Assembly (NCBI GenBank): GCA_002385265.1
Contig: DGDD01000129.1
Span: 1 to 17,857, forward strand
From: Chitinophagaceae bacterium UBA3961
GTDB lineage: Bacteria > Bacteroidota > Bacteroidia > Chitinophagales > Chitinophagaceae
Direction: 5' to 3'
DNA: 17,857 nucleotides
The notes under the pieces were generated by a model. It worked only from the letters and a program-made list of their open reading frames with translations. It was not told the origin of the DNA and made no database searches. Both the position numbers and the translations under genes were made by a program. Of this stretch, positions 6,706 through 14,520 are shown one piece after another; positions within the stretch are counted from its first letter, which is position 1, and each line of letters starts with the position of its first letter.

Positions 6706-6834
6706 ATGTTTAAAACCATTCGATTAGCAGTAGCGGTAGCTACTGTAGTAGTATTTGTATCTTCTTGTAGCAGAGCCATTACGCCTTTTCAGGCTGCCAA
6801 CGGCAAAGCTAAATGTGGACGTTACGTTCGTTAA
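6706..6834 (+). CDS. Very small lipoprotein, 42 residues, function unknown
   Basis: The predicted product has a basic N-terminus (MFKTIR), a hydrophobic stretch (LAVAVATVVVFV) and the lipobox-like VSSC, giving a lipidated Cys at residue 20. Only about 23 residues would remain after processing, ending AANGKAKCGRYVR. I believe short proteins with a similar tail occur in other Bacteroidota genomes, but this is from memory and not checked. The longer frame from 6631 adds 25 residues before the signal sequence and overlaps the candidate promoter, so I reject it. Its stop codon is one base from the stop codon of the convergent 806-residue gene. Coding status rests on the signal sequence and the promoter placement. 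Function is unknown. Confidence 0.65.
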   Translation: MFKTIRLAVAVATVVVFVSSCSRAITPFQAANGKAKCGRYVR

Positions 6835-6835
6835 G

Positions 6836-9256
6836 TTATTTTCCTCCTGCTTTCACGAAATCTCTTAAATACACACAGGTATTGAAAGCTTCTTTGTAGA
6901 AAGGAGTGTTTTGGTATTGCTTCAACTGCGAGTAATACTTGTATTCTCTATTGAAATCGAAGATCCATTTTCGTAGTTCTTTGTTGTATTTTCCTTTTTC
7001 GTCATCCCAGCCCATATATGGAATATTACCGAATACTTTTTGATCGCATTTGGCAGCCATGTAAAGACATTTAGCTTGGAAGTTCTTATCAAGGCTTAAT
7101 TCCTTCGCTTTTAAATAAGCATTCTTTGCTTTCTGAACAGTATAGTAATCGCCCATAGCACTTGGTCTTTTTTGCCCCTCAAAATCATAGGTCTCACCCG
7201 TAGACCAACTATAACGCACCAACAACCAACTGTTCCCCCAATAGCTCATATTGTAATAGCCTTTTGCCAATTCATAAGAAATTTTCGCTTGCTCTTCCGG
7301 CACCTTCGTACCTATTAATTTAGTAAGCAGTTGATCCATTTTCTTGGCAAATGAAAGCTTGGTATACTTTACCGTATCTTGTTTGGTAGGACTGTGCGTA
7401 TCGTTTAAAAGATCTGAAAACGGATTCGCGGCGAGATAACTTTTATAAGGTTCTGCCTTGTAATAAGAAGCAGGAATCTTCTGAAACCATTCAGCTGCTT
7501 TCTTGAATTCAAACTCTCTCAAATAAGCAGTCCCCGCAACATCTAATAGATCGTTCTTAGTAAACTCGCTGCGTTTGATGAGGAACTGTTCGTAGGCCGA
7601 TTTGTTCGGAGTGTTCAAATACGCCACAAATTCTTCCGCTTGTTTCCCGCTCAAAGAATCACGAATGAATTGAATAGACATAGGGAAATAGCCACCCCAA
7701 CTTTCAGCTAAAGGACCCTTTTGAATTTTATCGGCAACACCATAACACAAAGCTTGTTTTGTTCGGTTGTTGGTTGACTTGTAGTAAGGAGCCATTAGTT
7801 CGGTTAGAATACGGCGTGCGAACTTTGCAAATTCAATGTCCTTTTTCGACTTCTGTTCCATCCATTCCAAACTCTTTACCAATTGCGCTTCTTTCTGTGT
7901 TTCATTCAATTCTTTATTTTGCAGCGTTACAAGAATTTGAGTGATCAGTAATTGATCTTTTTCTGCATCTGATGTAAACTGTTGTTGGGCAAGGTTTATC
8001 AATTCTTGCGACTTGCTGAAATTACCTATTACATAAGCAGTATGAGCTGCTGCCGTAGTATAGAAGCCCTTTTTTGCATCATTGCTTTTTCCCATCAACT
8101 CACAAAATTCGAGCAAGTTCTTACCATTTTTCTGCCATGATAAATAGGTGGAATCGGTTGATTCTACTTGTTCATATGAATAGTTATAGTAGGTTCTACC
8201 TGCATTCAAATTCAAAGTGGGTGTATAGTAGTACTCCTCCAATTTGTTGAGTTCTCTTGTAACCAATACCGATAGTTTGGGATAGGTTGGGTCTAATTGA
8301 TAGATTTTCTGCAAAGTGGCCAACTCAGACGCATTGCTTCCCAGTGCATATAGTCCTAACATCGCCGCTTTTTCCTTACCATTCTTGCACCATATCAAAT
8401 TTTTATCTCGTTCAGCTTGACTAAAGCGTGAAGTGGCAAATACGAAACTTAAATAGTTGGCAACTTTCTTGGTATCGGTATTTGCGAAGAGTTGACTGAA
8501 CAAGTAGGCGGCAATTTGATTCTGTCCAAGTCTTTTGTGCGCCCCCGCTTTCAAGCTTACACTCAAATCGTGCAGAACGCTTTTCTCTTTATTGTTTTTG
8601 ATATAAGCATCATAATAGCTGATGCAATCTTCATAGCGATCATTGTAGTGAGCCAGTCTTACAAGTTGATATCCATATCGAAGTTGAAGAAAGGGGTTGC
8701 TGCACGTTTTCAAAAGTTCTTGCCCTTCTGTTATAAGCGCATTCATTTTAACTTGGTCTCTTTCAACCGGTTCCCAACTGTTCCAAGTGGCTGTTACCAG
8801 CGGCTCAAGTTTTTTGGTATACACAAGATATCTCAAAGCTTCCTGATTGTTGGTATTCAGGAAGAATTGAGTCATCTTATTAGCTTTCACGGAATCAGGA
8901 ACTTTGAGTGCTGTTTTCTTGTTGATGTATTGATAAAGCTGATTGATTTCCTTTTCCGAAAAGTTAATCAGAAAAGAATACGCATCTTTTTTTGAAAAAC
9001 TATTTTTCGACCAATCGCTCCATTCTTCGCTCAGCAGTTCCGCAGTTGAAACCGGCTCCTGAGAATCGTAGAGGAAGCGGTAATTAGTATACAGGAAGGG
9101 CTCTAGGGCCTTGTCGCCATTGATCTTCTGCTGAAAGAAATTGACATAATAATCGTAAGGGTCCGGGTCTCCTCCCGCGCATCCTATAATGTTGTATGGG
9201 AAGAGTATTGCAACACTACTACTTATTGAGGCTGTTATAAATCGTTTCCAGTTCAT
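6836..9256 (-). CDS. Large helical (TPR-like) lipoprotein, uncharacterised
   Basis: I do not recognise a named family in this 806-residue protein. It starts MNWKRFITAS with a hydrophobic segment and the lipobox IIGC (lipidated C26), followed by the acidic, flexible GGDPDPYDYY. The rest has no further membrane segment and is rich in helical stretches with TPR/Sel1-like spacing of Tyr, Ala and Leu, for example near YDAYIKNNKE, LGQNQIAAYLFSQLF, TAYVIGNFSKSQELINLAQ and YLREFEFKKAAEWFQKIP. A helical-repeat scaffold anchored in an envelope membrane is the likely architecture. The start codon is inside the end of the upstream lipoprotein gene (38-bp overlap). The next Met is far downstream, beyond the signal sequence, so the overlap is real and translational coupling is likely. 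Confidence 0.85.
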   Translation of the reverse strand: MNWKRFITASISSSVAILFPYNIIGCAGGDPDPYDYYVNFFQQKINGDKALEPFLYTNYRFLYDSQEPVSTAELLSEEWSDWSKNSFSKKDAYSFLINFSEKEINQLYQYINKKTALKVPDSVKANKMTQFFLNTNNQEALRYLVYTKKLEPLVTATWNSWEPVERDQVKMNALITEGQELLKTCSNPFLQLRYGYQLVRLAHYNDRYEDCISYYDAYIKNNKEKSVLHDLSVSLKAGAHKRLGQNQIAAYLFSQLFANTDTKKVANYLSFVFATSRFSQAERDKNLIWCKNGKEKAAMLGLYALGSNASELATLQKIYQLDPTYPKLSVLVTRELNKLEEYYYTPTLNLNAGRTYYNYSYEQVESTDSTYLSWQKNGKNLLEFCELMGKSNDAKKGFYTTAAAHTAYVIGNFSKSQELINLAQQQFTSDAEKDQLLITQILVTLQNKELNETQKEAQLVKSLEWMEQKSKKDIEFAKFARRILTELMAPYYKSTNNRTKQALCYGVADKIQKGPLAESWGGYFPMSIQFIRDSLSGKQAEEFVAYLNTPNKSAYEQFLIKRSEFTKNDLLDVAGTAYLREFEFKKAAEWFQKIPASYYKAEPYKSYLAANPFSDLLNDTHSPTKQDTVKYTKLSFAKKMDQLLTKLIGTKVPEEQAKISYELAKGYYNMSYWGNSWLLVRYSWSTGETYDFEGQKRPSAMGDYYTVQKAKNAYLKAKELSLDKNFQAKCLYMAAKCDQKVFGNIPYMGWDDEKGKYNKELRKWIFDFNREYKYYSQLKQYQNTPFYKEAFNTCVYLRDFVKAGGK

Positions 9257-10265
9257 TTTTGCTGAATTTTGACAGAACGGTCGAGTCTAAGTGGAATAGG
9301 GATAAAGTGAATTCTTCAGTTCTCAGTTTTGGACTGAGTAAGTTGGCGGTTTTAATGATTTCGTTGTAAGAACTTTTTTCAACTCTTAACACATCGCCTT
9401 TTCTGAAAGGATAACCCACTAACAACGTATCCTTGTTGAACGTATAATTGTTTCCTGAGGCCGTGGCAACGCCCGCCAAAGCTGAATCTGAAATGTTTGA
9501 AATAATACCGTCGAATTGATTGTTACGGAACAATACTTTCCACTCGAATAAAGGAAGGGCGATATCCAATGGAAGAGGATAGCTGTTAAGATTCTCGATG
9601 TATTTTTCCAATTCATTGGCTTCAAGAATGGAGTTTCCGGTTTTGCTGTCTTTTAAATTCCCCATGTTATAGCACATCAATAGGCCTCTATCTGCTGGAG
9701 GAATTCCCATCTTAGTACTGAACTTGCACTGATGCATTCGAACGGTTACCGATAATTTCGAATCCATAAACAGTGGAAGTGTTTTCAAATAGGTAAGTAA
9801 AGCGAAGTACTTGTCCCTCGATTCTTCCGTCCAATCACAATCAATTTGGATCTCTTTTACTTTTGGAAGGTTTTGAACCGTAAGCATTCCGCCTAACAAA
9901 TAATTGATGCGTTCTCCTAGTTCATCGGTTGCATTGGCTGCAATCATTTTCATGCATTCATTGGTAATGAAAATGGCGGGCACCAGTTCGATGCTGTCGT
10001 TTTGAAGCCAATCCACAGCTTGGGGAATGATTTGAATTTTTGCCGCCGGATCAGGACGGTTCAAATTGGCATTCCAAGTAACATCAAAAAATTTGACATA
10101 CAATTTCCGAACGCTGTGTTCTGCCATGGGAGCCTTGTCGGAAGGATTGGCGGCCAACACCGTTTTCCAATAGTACATGGCTCGGGTTACTTTACGGTCT
10201 TGTTTACAAGCAATCAGGGTCAAGATTCCGAGGAAAAATAACGCAGAAATTAAGGGCTTCTTCAT
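9219..10265 (-). CDS. Lipoprotein with a probable TIM-barrel fold, uncharacterised
   Basis: The 348-residue product opens MKKPLISALFFLGILTLIAC, a signal sequence with lipobox LIAC (lipidated C20). The mature part has strand-helix alternation typical of a TIM barrel: RKLYVKFFDV (53-62), ELVPAIFITN (93-102), VKEIQIDCDW (136-145), LSVTVRMHQ (171-179) and RGLLMCYNMG (193-202). The block QIDCDW...Y..LL..LK...P....LSVTV resembles the core of DUF3142 and of glycosidase-like barrels, where the Asp residues on that strand lie at the active site. I infer a possible carbohydrate-related activity but cannot confirm it. The gene heads a two-gene unit with the large helical lipoprotein, overlapping it by 38 bp, and diverges from the PhoD-like gene across only 38 bp. 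Confidence 0.85.
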   Translation of the reverse strand: MKKPLISALFFLGILTLIACKQDRKVTRAMYYWKTVLAANPSDKAPMAEHSVRKLYVKFFDVTWNANLNRPDPAAKIQIIPQAVDWLQNDSIELVPAIFITNECMKMIAANATDELGERINYLLGGMLTVQNLPKVKEIQIDCDWTEESRDKYFALLTYLKTLPLFMDSKLSVTVRMHQCKFSTKMGIPPADRGLLMCYNMGNLKDSKTGNSILEANELEKYIENLNSYPLPLDIALPLFEWKVLFRNNQFDGIISNISDSALAGVATASGNNYTFNKDTLLVGYPFRKGDVLRVEKSSYNEIIKTANLLSPKLRTEEFTLSLFHLDSTVLSKFSKNELETIYNSLNK

Positions 10266-10296
10266 GATGTTTATTTACTTTGTGTCTCTTAATCCC

Positions 10297-10304
10297 CAAA
10301 ATTA
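10297..10304 (-). promoter_or_regulatory. Candidate -7 element for the lipoprotein pair
   Basis: The minus strand reads TAATTTTG, a perfect match to TAnnTTTG, ending 31 bases before the ATG at 10265. Its last base overlaps the A of the divergent gene's ATG at 10304, so upstream promoter parts would lie inside the PhoD-like signal-peptide codons. I see no well-spaced -33 TTG. Confidence 0.4.
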
Positions 10305-11671
10305 TGGTTCGCTTTAGACTCTTCCCGTCAATTTTTGCTTTTCTCCTTCTTTTTTTAATAAATGCTGCACAAGCTCAGTTGGTTTCAGGCCCCATGCTTG
10401 GTCATACTGAACTACGCACGGCTAAGATTTGGGTGGAACTCGTGCCCGGCTCCACGGCTACCTTAGTTGTGAAGTCAACAAAAGATGGAAAAGAAGTGTT
10501 TAAAACGTCTGAAACTACCGGTAAATCGAGTTGGTATGCACCGGTAACTTTTGATGTGGTGGGTCTAGACATGAACACGAGCTACGATTATGAAGTTTTG
10601 GTAACCGGAGTGGGAGAGAAGAAGCCAGTGGTAGCAGGGAAAGGAACCTTTACTACGTCTGAATTGTGGCAGTGGAGAAAACCTGCTCCTGATTTCAGTT
10701 TCCTCGCCGGAAGTTGTGCCTATTTCAACGAACCTCAATACGATCGACCTGGAAAGCCTTATGGTGGCGACTCTTCGATCTTTGAAACCATGGCAAAAGA
10801 AAAAGCGGGATTCATGCTATGGTTGGGAGATAACTGGTATTTACGAGAGCCCGACTATTTTAGCAAATGGGGGATTTGGTATCGTGCTCACAGAGATCGC
10901 AGCATGCCTATTTTAAAGGATTTCCTGAAAGCAATGCCACAGTATGCTATCTGGGATGACCACGATTATGGTTCAAATGACGCAGATAAAAGCTTTTCCT
11001 TAAAAGAAGAAAGCAGGAAAGTGTTTACCAACTATTGGGCAAATGCGGCCTATGGATTCAATGGCGAAGGCATTTATTCCAGAATGAGCCAGAACGATTG
11101 TGATTTCTTCTTAATGGACGATAGAACTTATAGAAGCAGTGACGATATGACTCCCACTGTTTATGGCAAACCCAACCCTAATAAAAGAATGTGGGGCCCC
11201 ACTCAAATGGAATGGCTTAAAAATGCCCTTCTCAATAGTAAGGCTCCTTTTAAATTCATCGTTACAGGTAGTCAAACATTGAACCCGGCTTCACCATTTG
11301 ATTGCTTGCAAGACTATCCGGTTGAATTCGAAGAACTGATGGCTTTTTTGGATGCTGAGAATATTTCCGGTGTTGTGTTCTTAACAGGGGATCGCCACCA
11401 CAGTGAAGTAATTAAATATGCGCGTAAAGACAAATATCCACTCTTTGATATCACTTCTTCTCCTTTAACATCCGGAATTGGACGAGTGTTTGGAACTGAA
11501 AAAGACAATCCGGCTCGCATTGCCAATACCTTGGTAGAAGCGCAGAATTATACTCGTATTACCATTAGTGGTAAAACCGGTGAAAGAATTATGAAAGTTG
11601 AGTTTGTTAGCATCAAAGGAGAAGTGATGGGCACTTGGTCGATCAGTGAAAAGGAACTAAAAAATAAGTAA
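10304..11671 (+). CDS. PhoD-like metallophosphatase (alkaline phosphatase D family)
   Basis: This is a 455-residue secreted phosphomonoesterase or phosphodiesterase of the PhoD family. Residues 1-24 form a signal peptide ending AQA. About 26-118 is an Fn3-like N-terminal domain (LVSGPMLGHTELRTAKIWVEL). The catalytic domain follows with GSC (136-138, metal-ligand Cys), LGDN (174-177), WDDHDYG (217-223), MDDRTYR (271-277) and LTGDRHHSE (360-368), the usual PhoD metal-binding set. A TTG start at 10280 is possible, but the ATG at 10304 places the signal peptide properly. TTACTTTG at 10275-10282 is a one-mismatch -7 box. The YcxB-like gene follows after 2 bases, so they form an operon. No Pho-box is apparent. 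Some PhoD relatives cleave phosphodiesters or act on wall polymers, so the substrate is open. Confidence 0.92.
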   Translation: MVRFRLFPSIFAFLLLFLINAAQAQLVSGPMLGHTELRTAKIWVELVPGSTATLVVKSTKDGKEVFKTSETTGKSSWYAPVTFDVVGLDMNTSYDYEVLVTGVGEKKPVVAGKGTFTTSELWQWRKPAPDFSFLAGSCAYFNEPQYDRPGKPYGGDSSIFETMAKEKAGFMLWLGDNWYLREPDYFSKWGIWYRAHRDRSMPILKDFLKAMPQYAIWDDHDYGSNDADKSFSLKEESRKVFTNYWANAAYGFNGEGIYSRMSQNDCDFFLMDDRTYRSSDDMTPTVYGKPNPNKRMWGPTQMEWLKNALLNSKAPFKFIVTGSQTLNPASPFDCLQDYPVEFEELMAFLDAENISGVVFLTGDRHHSEVIKYARKDKYPLFDITSSPLTSGIGRVFGTEKDNPARIANTLVEAQNYTRITISGKTGERIMKVEFVSIKGEVMGTWSISEKELKNK

Positions 11672-11673
11672 GG

Positions 11674-12150
11674 ATGACGGTACATTTTGGTTATGATAAA
11701 AAGCAGGTGTTAGATGCTTTAAGAAGTCATTTTTTGACGAGAAGAGAAATTCGATTATTGGTGATTGTGGTCAATGTATTTGCCATTATTTCTGCTATTC
11801 TATTAGGGCTCAAAATCATTCAAGCACTCAGCTTTTTGATCTTCTCCATTATGTGGATCATTTTATGGGTCACTGTTCGCTATATTTTGCCAAGCAATAT
11901 TTATAAGCGTTCTCAAACTTTTCGCGATGAATTCAGTTTGAATTTAACTGAGGAGGGTGTTCACCTTTCAACAGAAAGAGGAACGCATTTGTGGAAATGG
12001 GATGCATTTAGCACCTTTCAGGAAACCGATTATTTCTTTCATCTCTACTTCGATAATCGTTCCTTCTTCCTCATTCCAAAAGATGCGTATCCCGATCTTC
12101 CTTCTACACAAGAAGCAAGACAGTTTCTGAAAGATCACATTAAAAAATAG
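11674..12150 (+). CDS. YcxB-like small membrane protein
   Basis: This 158-residue protein has two closely spaced membrane segments (about 27-47 and 50-70), followed by a soluble C-terminal domain (85-155). The soluble part reads FSLNLTEEGVHLSTERGTHLWKWDAFSTFQETDYFFHLYFDNRSFFLIPKDAYP. The order 'two helices, then strand-rich domain with W.aF..f.E...yf.lyf....f.liPk' fits the YcxB-like family, whose function is unknown. The ATG is two bases after the stop of the PhoD-like gene, with GG from the stop-codon junction just before it, so translation is probably coupled. It converges on the desaturase with only two bases between stop codons and no terminator. Confidence 0.82.
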   Translation: MTVHFGYDKKQVLDALRSHFLTRREIRLLVIVVNVFAIISAILLGLKIIQALSFLIFSIMWIILWVTVRYILPSNIYKRSQTFRDEFSLNLTEEGVHLSTERGTHLWKWDAFSTFQETDYFFHLYFDNRSFFLIPKDAYPDLPSTQEARQFLKDHIKK

Positions 12151-12152
12151 TG

Positions 12153-13238
12153 CTAGGCTCCTGCAACTACAGGGTTCTGGCCCAATTCTTTCATCATGCG
12201 AAAGTGAGAAGCAATGGCTGAACTAACTGTAGGGAAGTAGTTGTATTCTAAATTGAACTTCTCACAATTCTTCTTTACCAGCTCACTAATGGCCGGGTAA
12301 TGAACGTGACTAATTCTTGGAAATAGATGATGTTCAATTTGGAAGTTCAGCCCACCTACTAACCAAGAAACCAGTTTATTCTTTGCTGAAAAATCGGCGG
12401 TTGTTTTAATTTGATGGATGGCCCATTCGTTCTCGATACAACGGTCTGTTCCACCAGCAAATTCGAAAGAAGCACCTTCAACTACGTGTGCCAATTGAAA
12501 CACCAATGCCAAAGTGAGGCCCATGGTAATATGCATTACCGTAAAGCCAATGGCCCAATTGGAAGCTCCTAATAACTGAATAGGAATTACTACATAAAAC
12601 ACAACGTAAAGCGCCTTACTCAACCAAAACACGAAATGGTCCATTGGTGTAATGCGTGTCATAGCTGTTTTGTAAACTCGTTTGTTTAGGTACTTATTGA
12701 AGTCCATCAAAAATACCCAAGCAAAAGAAGAGATGGCATATATTAGAACTACATAAATATGTTGGTAGCGATGTGCAGGCACCCAAGGTTGAGACGCACA
12801 TTGACGCATCAGCGGGCTTTTAGCGATATCGTCGTCAATACCATCAACGTTGGTATAAGTATGATGTATAATATTGTGCTTGAATTTCCAAATGAAGGCA
12901 TTTCCTCCAAGCGCATTCAAGGTTAAGCTCATTACTTCATTAACCCATTTCTTTGAAGAAAAACTTCCATGACAGGCATCGTGCATTACATTGAATCCGA
13001 TGCTGGCAAACGTGAAACCAAGTATTGCACAAGCAAATAGTGATATAACTGCAGGTCCATTTCCAAAAAGGAGGTACAAGTAAAGTGTAATTGCAAGCGG
13101 AATTAACACCAGGGTTTTAATATACAAGTTCCAATTCCCTGTTTTTTTCAGATTGTTTGCCTTGAAGTACTGATCTACGTCTGATTTGAGAGCTGTAAAG
13201 AAGACGCTGTCTTTGTTGTTGAAAGTGATTTTTGCCAT
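12153..13238 (-). CDS. Membrane fatty acid desaturase (acyl-CoA/acyl-lipid type)
   Basis: This 361-residue integral membrane di-iron enzyme introduces a double bond into acyl chains using O2 and reduced ferredoxin or cytochrome. All three histidine boxes are present: HDACH (86-90), HNIIHH (121-126) and QIEHH (300-304). The Gln in the third box is typical of the front-end/linoleoyl-CoA desaturase branch. There is no fused cytochrome b5 domain. Hydrophobic blocks at about 40-58, 63-82, 160-178 and 205-250 give the expected helical hairpins. The position of the double bond cannot be deduced. A TATCTTTC at 13257-13264 on the minus strand, one mismatch from TAnnTTTG, could be its -7 element. The gene lies downstream of gldB but is separated from it by a hairpin terminator. 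Confidence 0.93.
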   Translation of the reverse strand: MAKITFNNKDSVFFTALKSDVDQYFKANNLKKTGNWNLYIKTLVLIPLAITLYLYLLFGNGPAVISLFACAILGFTFASIGFNVMHDACHGSFSSKKWVNEVMSLTLNALGGNAFIWKFKHNIIHHTYTNVDGIDDDIAKSPLMRQCASQPWVPAHRYQHIYVVLIYAISSFAWVFLMDFNKYLNKRVYKTAMTRITPMDHFVFWLSKALYVVFYVVIPIQLLGASNWAIGFTVMHITMGLTLALVFQLAHVVEGASFEFAGGTDRCIENEWAIHQIKTTADFSAKNKLVSWLVGGLNFQIEHHLFPRISHVHYPAISELVKKNCEKFNLEYNYFPTVSSAIASHFRMMKELGQNPVVAGA

Positions 13239-13341
13239 TCGTTTGTTGCGTGTTCTGAAAGATAGGGAAATGATAGCAACTGCACGATTTTATTTCTGTT
13301 AAATAGAGGAATCCACTCAATTATTTTCTACTGAAAATCAA

Positions 13342-13368
13342 GAAGCCATGTTTGTTTAACATGGCTTC
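13342..13368 (-). terminator. Hairpin terminator downstream of gldB
   Basis: GAAGCCATGTT (13342-13352) and AACATGGCTTC (13358-13368) form a perfect 11-bp stem around a 5-base loop, 34 bases after the gldB stop. On the minus strand it is followed by TTGATTTT, a modest T-tract, which fits factor-independent termination of gldB and separates it from the desaturase gene. Confidence 0.72.
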
Positions 13369-13401
13369 AAATTAGTTCAACAGAAACAGTTTCAATTCGA
13401 A

Positions 13402-14442
13402 CTATTTTGGACGGTATTTACTGTCTTCAAATAATTTTCGAGGATTAAGTTTTAGAAGATCTGTTAAAGACATTTCTTTATGATCGTCCATATATTTTTT
13501 TACAATTTGCCAACCAACGAATAAGCCGATGAAACCGGGTGCTCCTTGACCAAATTCATCCGTTTTTGGTCCATCACTCATGTAATTGTGAACAATTCCG
13601 GGATCGCTGTTGAGTAAATAATTATTGGTTACGAAAAAGTTCCAAATGCGGCCTTCGTTTTCATAACATCCTTTCAACTGCGAAGACGTGTACCCAATTT
13701 TCAAAGTATCTGCCGCATCGGGCATCAATTGATCCAATACATACAAGCGCTTCCCTTTTTCAATCATTTGTTCTACCAAGACGAATCCCTTACTATTATC
13801 GGGTTGAATTTCATCAATGATGTTTTTCATTGAGTTTACAACGATGGTTTCGGGACTGAATTTGCGAGATATATAATTTGGATACAGGGCCAATCCCATT
13901 TGCGAATTGTAGAGCGAGAAATTAGCACCTAAGTGCAATTGCAATCCGGTAGCCAATCCCGATTTTGTAATGATATCACTATAAGTTCCCATGCCACTTT
14001 GAACAAAGGCATCCATGGGTCCAATATAGGTGAGCCACTCTTTGGGTGCCTGATAAGTAGGGAAATAATACTTCAAGTGCTTGAGTGCCTCAATGAACTC
14101 CTCTTCAATTTTTTTAGTTGAGGCGAAAATTTTATCAGAAGAATCTTTCACCGGCTTGTAATCACTAATGAATTGTTTGATTGCCATGAGTGCTTGGCCG
14201 GAACTATCATTAACGGGAGGCAATCCGAGAATTTGAATGAGGTAGTCGTTCAGAAAGAGGGGGTATTTTTGCGCAAGATCTTTCAGCCCTTTTTCGAGGT
14301 TGTTGGTATCAAGAGCGAAAAAGTCTTGTTCAAAACGTACTACTTTAAATTCTACTTTAATATTGGACACATCGGGTCCTTTTTTAGAGGAACAGGCTAC
14401 CAACAGCACAAAAAGGGTAGCTACACTTAACAGTTGTTTCAT
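13402..14442 (-). CDS. gldB: Gliding motility lipoprotein GldB family
   Basis: This 346-residue lipoprotein has the signal MKQLLSVATLFVLLVAC (lipobox LVAC, lipidated C17). The mature region begins VEFKVVRFEQDFFALDTNNLEKGLKDLAQKYPLFLNDYL, the characteristic GldB opening, and contains the conserved MGLALYPNYISRKFSPETIV block and the C-terminal PGFIGLFVGWQIVKKYM. GldB is required for gliding and type IX secretion-linked functions in Flavobacterium johnsoniae but also occurs in non-gliding Bacteroidota, so motility cannot be inferred. Adjacency to nadE is a known Bacteroidota arrangement; gldC, often nearby, is not in the window. An in-frame ATG at 14553 lies inside nadE and would place 37 residues before the signal, so I use 14442. 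Confidence 0.9.
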   Translation of the reverse strand: MKQLLSVATLFVLLVACSSKKGPDVSNIKVEFKVVRFEQDFFALDTNNLEKGLKDLAQKYPLFLNDYLIQILGLPPVNDSSGQALMAIKQFISDYKPVKDSSDKIFASTKKIEEEFIEALKHLKYYFPTYQAPKEWLTYIGPMDAFVQSGMGTYSDIITKSGLATGLQLHLGANFSLYNSQMGLALYPNYISRKFSPETIVVNSMKNIIDEIQPDNSKGFVLVEQMIEKGKRLYVLDQLMPDAADTLKIGYTSSQLKGCYENEGRIWNFFVTNNYLLNSDPGIVHNYMSDGPKTDEFGQGAPGFIGLFVGWQIVKKYMDDHKEMSLTDLLKLNPRKLFEDSKYRPK

Positions 14443-14474
14443 GTGATTGGAACGCAATTTTTTAAAGCTTGTTG

Positions 14475-14482
14475 CAAAAGTA
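14475..14482 (-). promoter_or_regulatory. Candidate -7 element of gldB
   Basis: The minus strand reads TACTTTTG, a perfect TAnnTTTG, with its downstream end 33 bases from the gldB ATG. No clear -33 TTG is found at the usual distance. It lies back-to-back with the nadE element 26 bases away. Confidence 0.45.
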
Positions 14483-14508
14483 CTCTTAAAATTGAAAACT
14501 GGTCTTAT

Positions 14509-14516
14509 TACCTTTG
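14509..14516 (+). promoter_or_regulatory. Candidate -7 element of nadE, directly before the start codon
   Basis: TACCTTTG matches TAnnTTTG perfectly and ends only four bases before the ATG at 14521. With the usual distance from this box, transcription would begin at or within a few bases of the start codon, giving a leaderless message. No TTG lies at the standard upstream spacing. Confidence 0.5.
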
Positions 14517-14520
14517 TACC

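Noticed and set aside
8492..8995. 167-residue open frame antisense to the large lipoprotein gene
   Set aside because: It lies wholly opposite a well-supported coding sequence, has no recognisable domain or promoter, and its composition is that expected of a complement frame.
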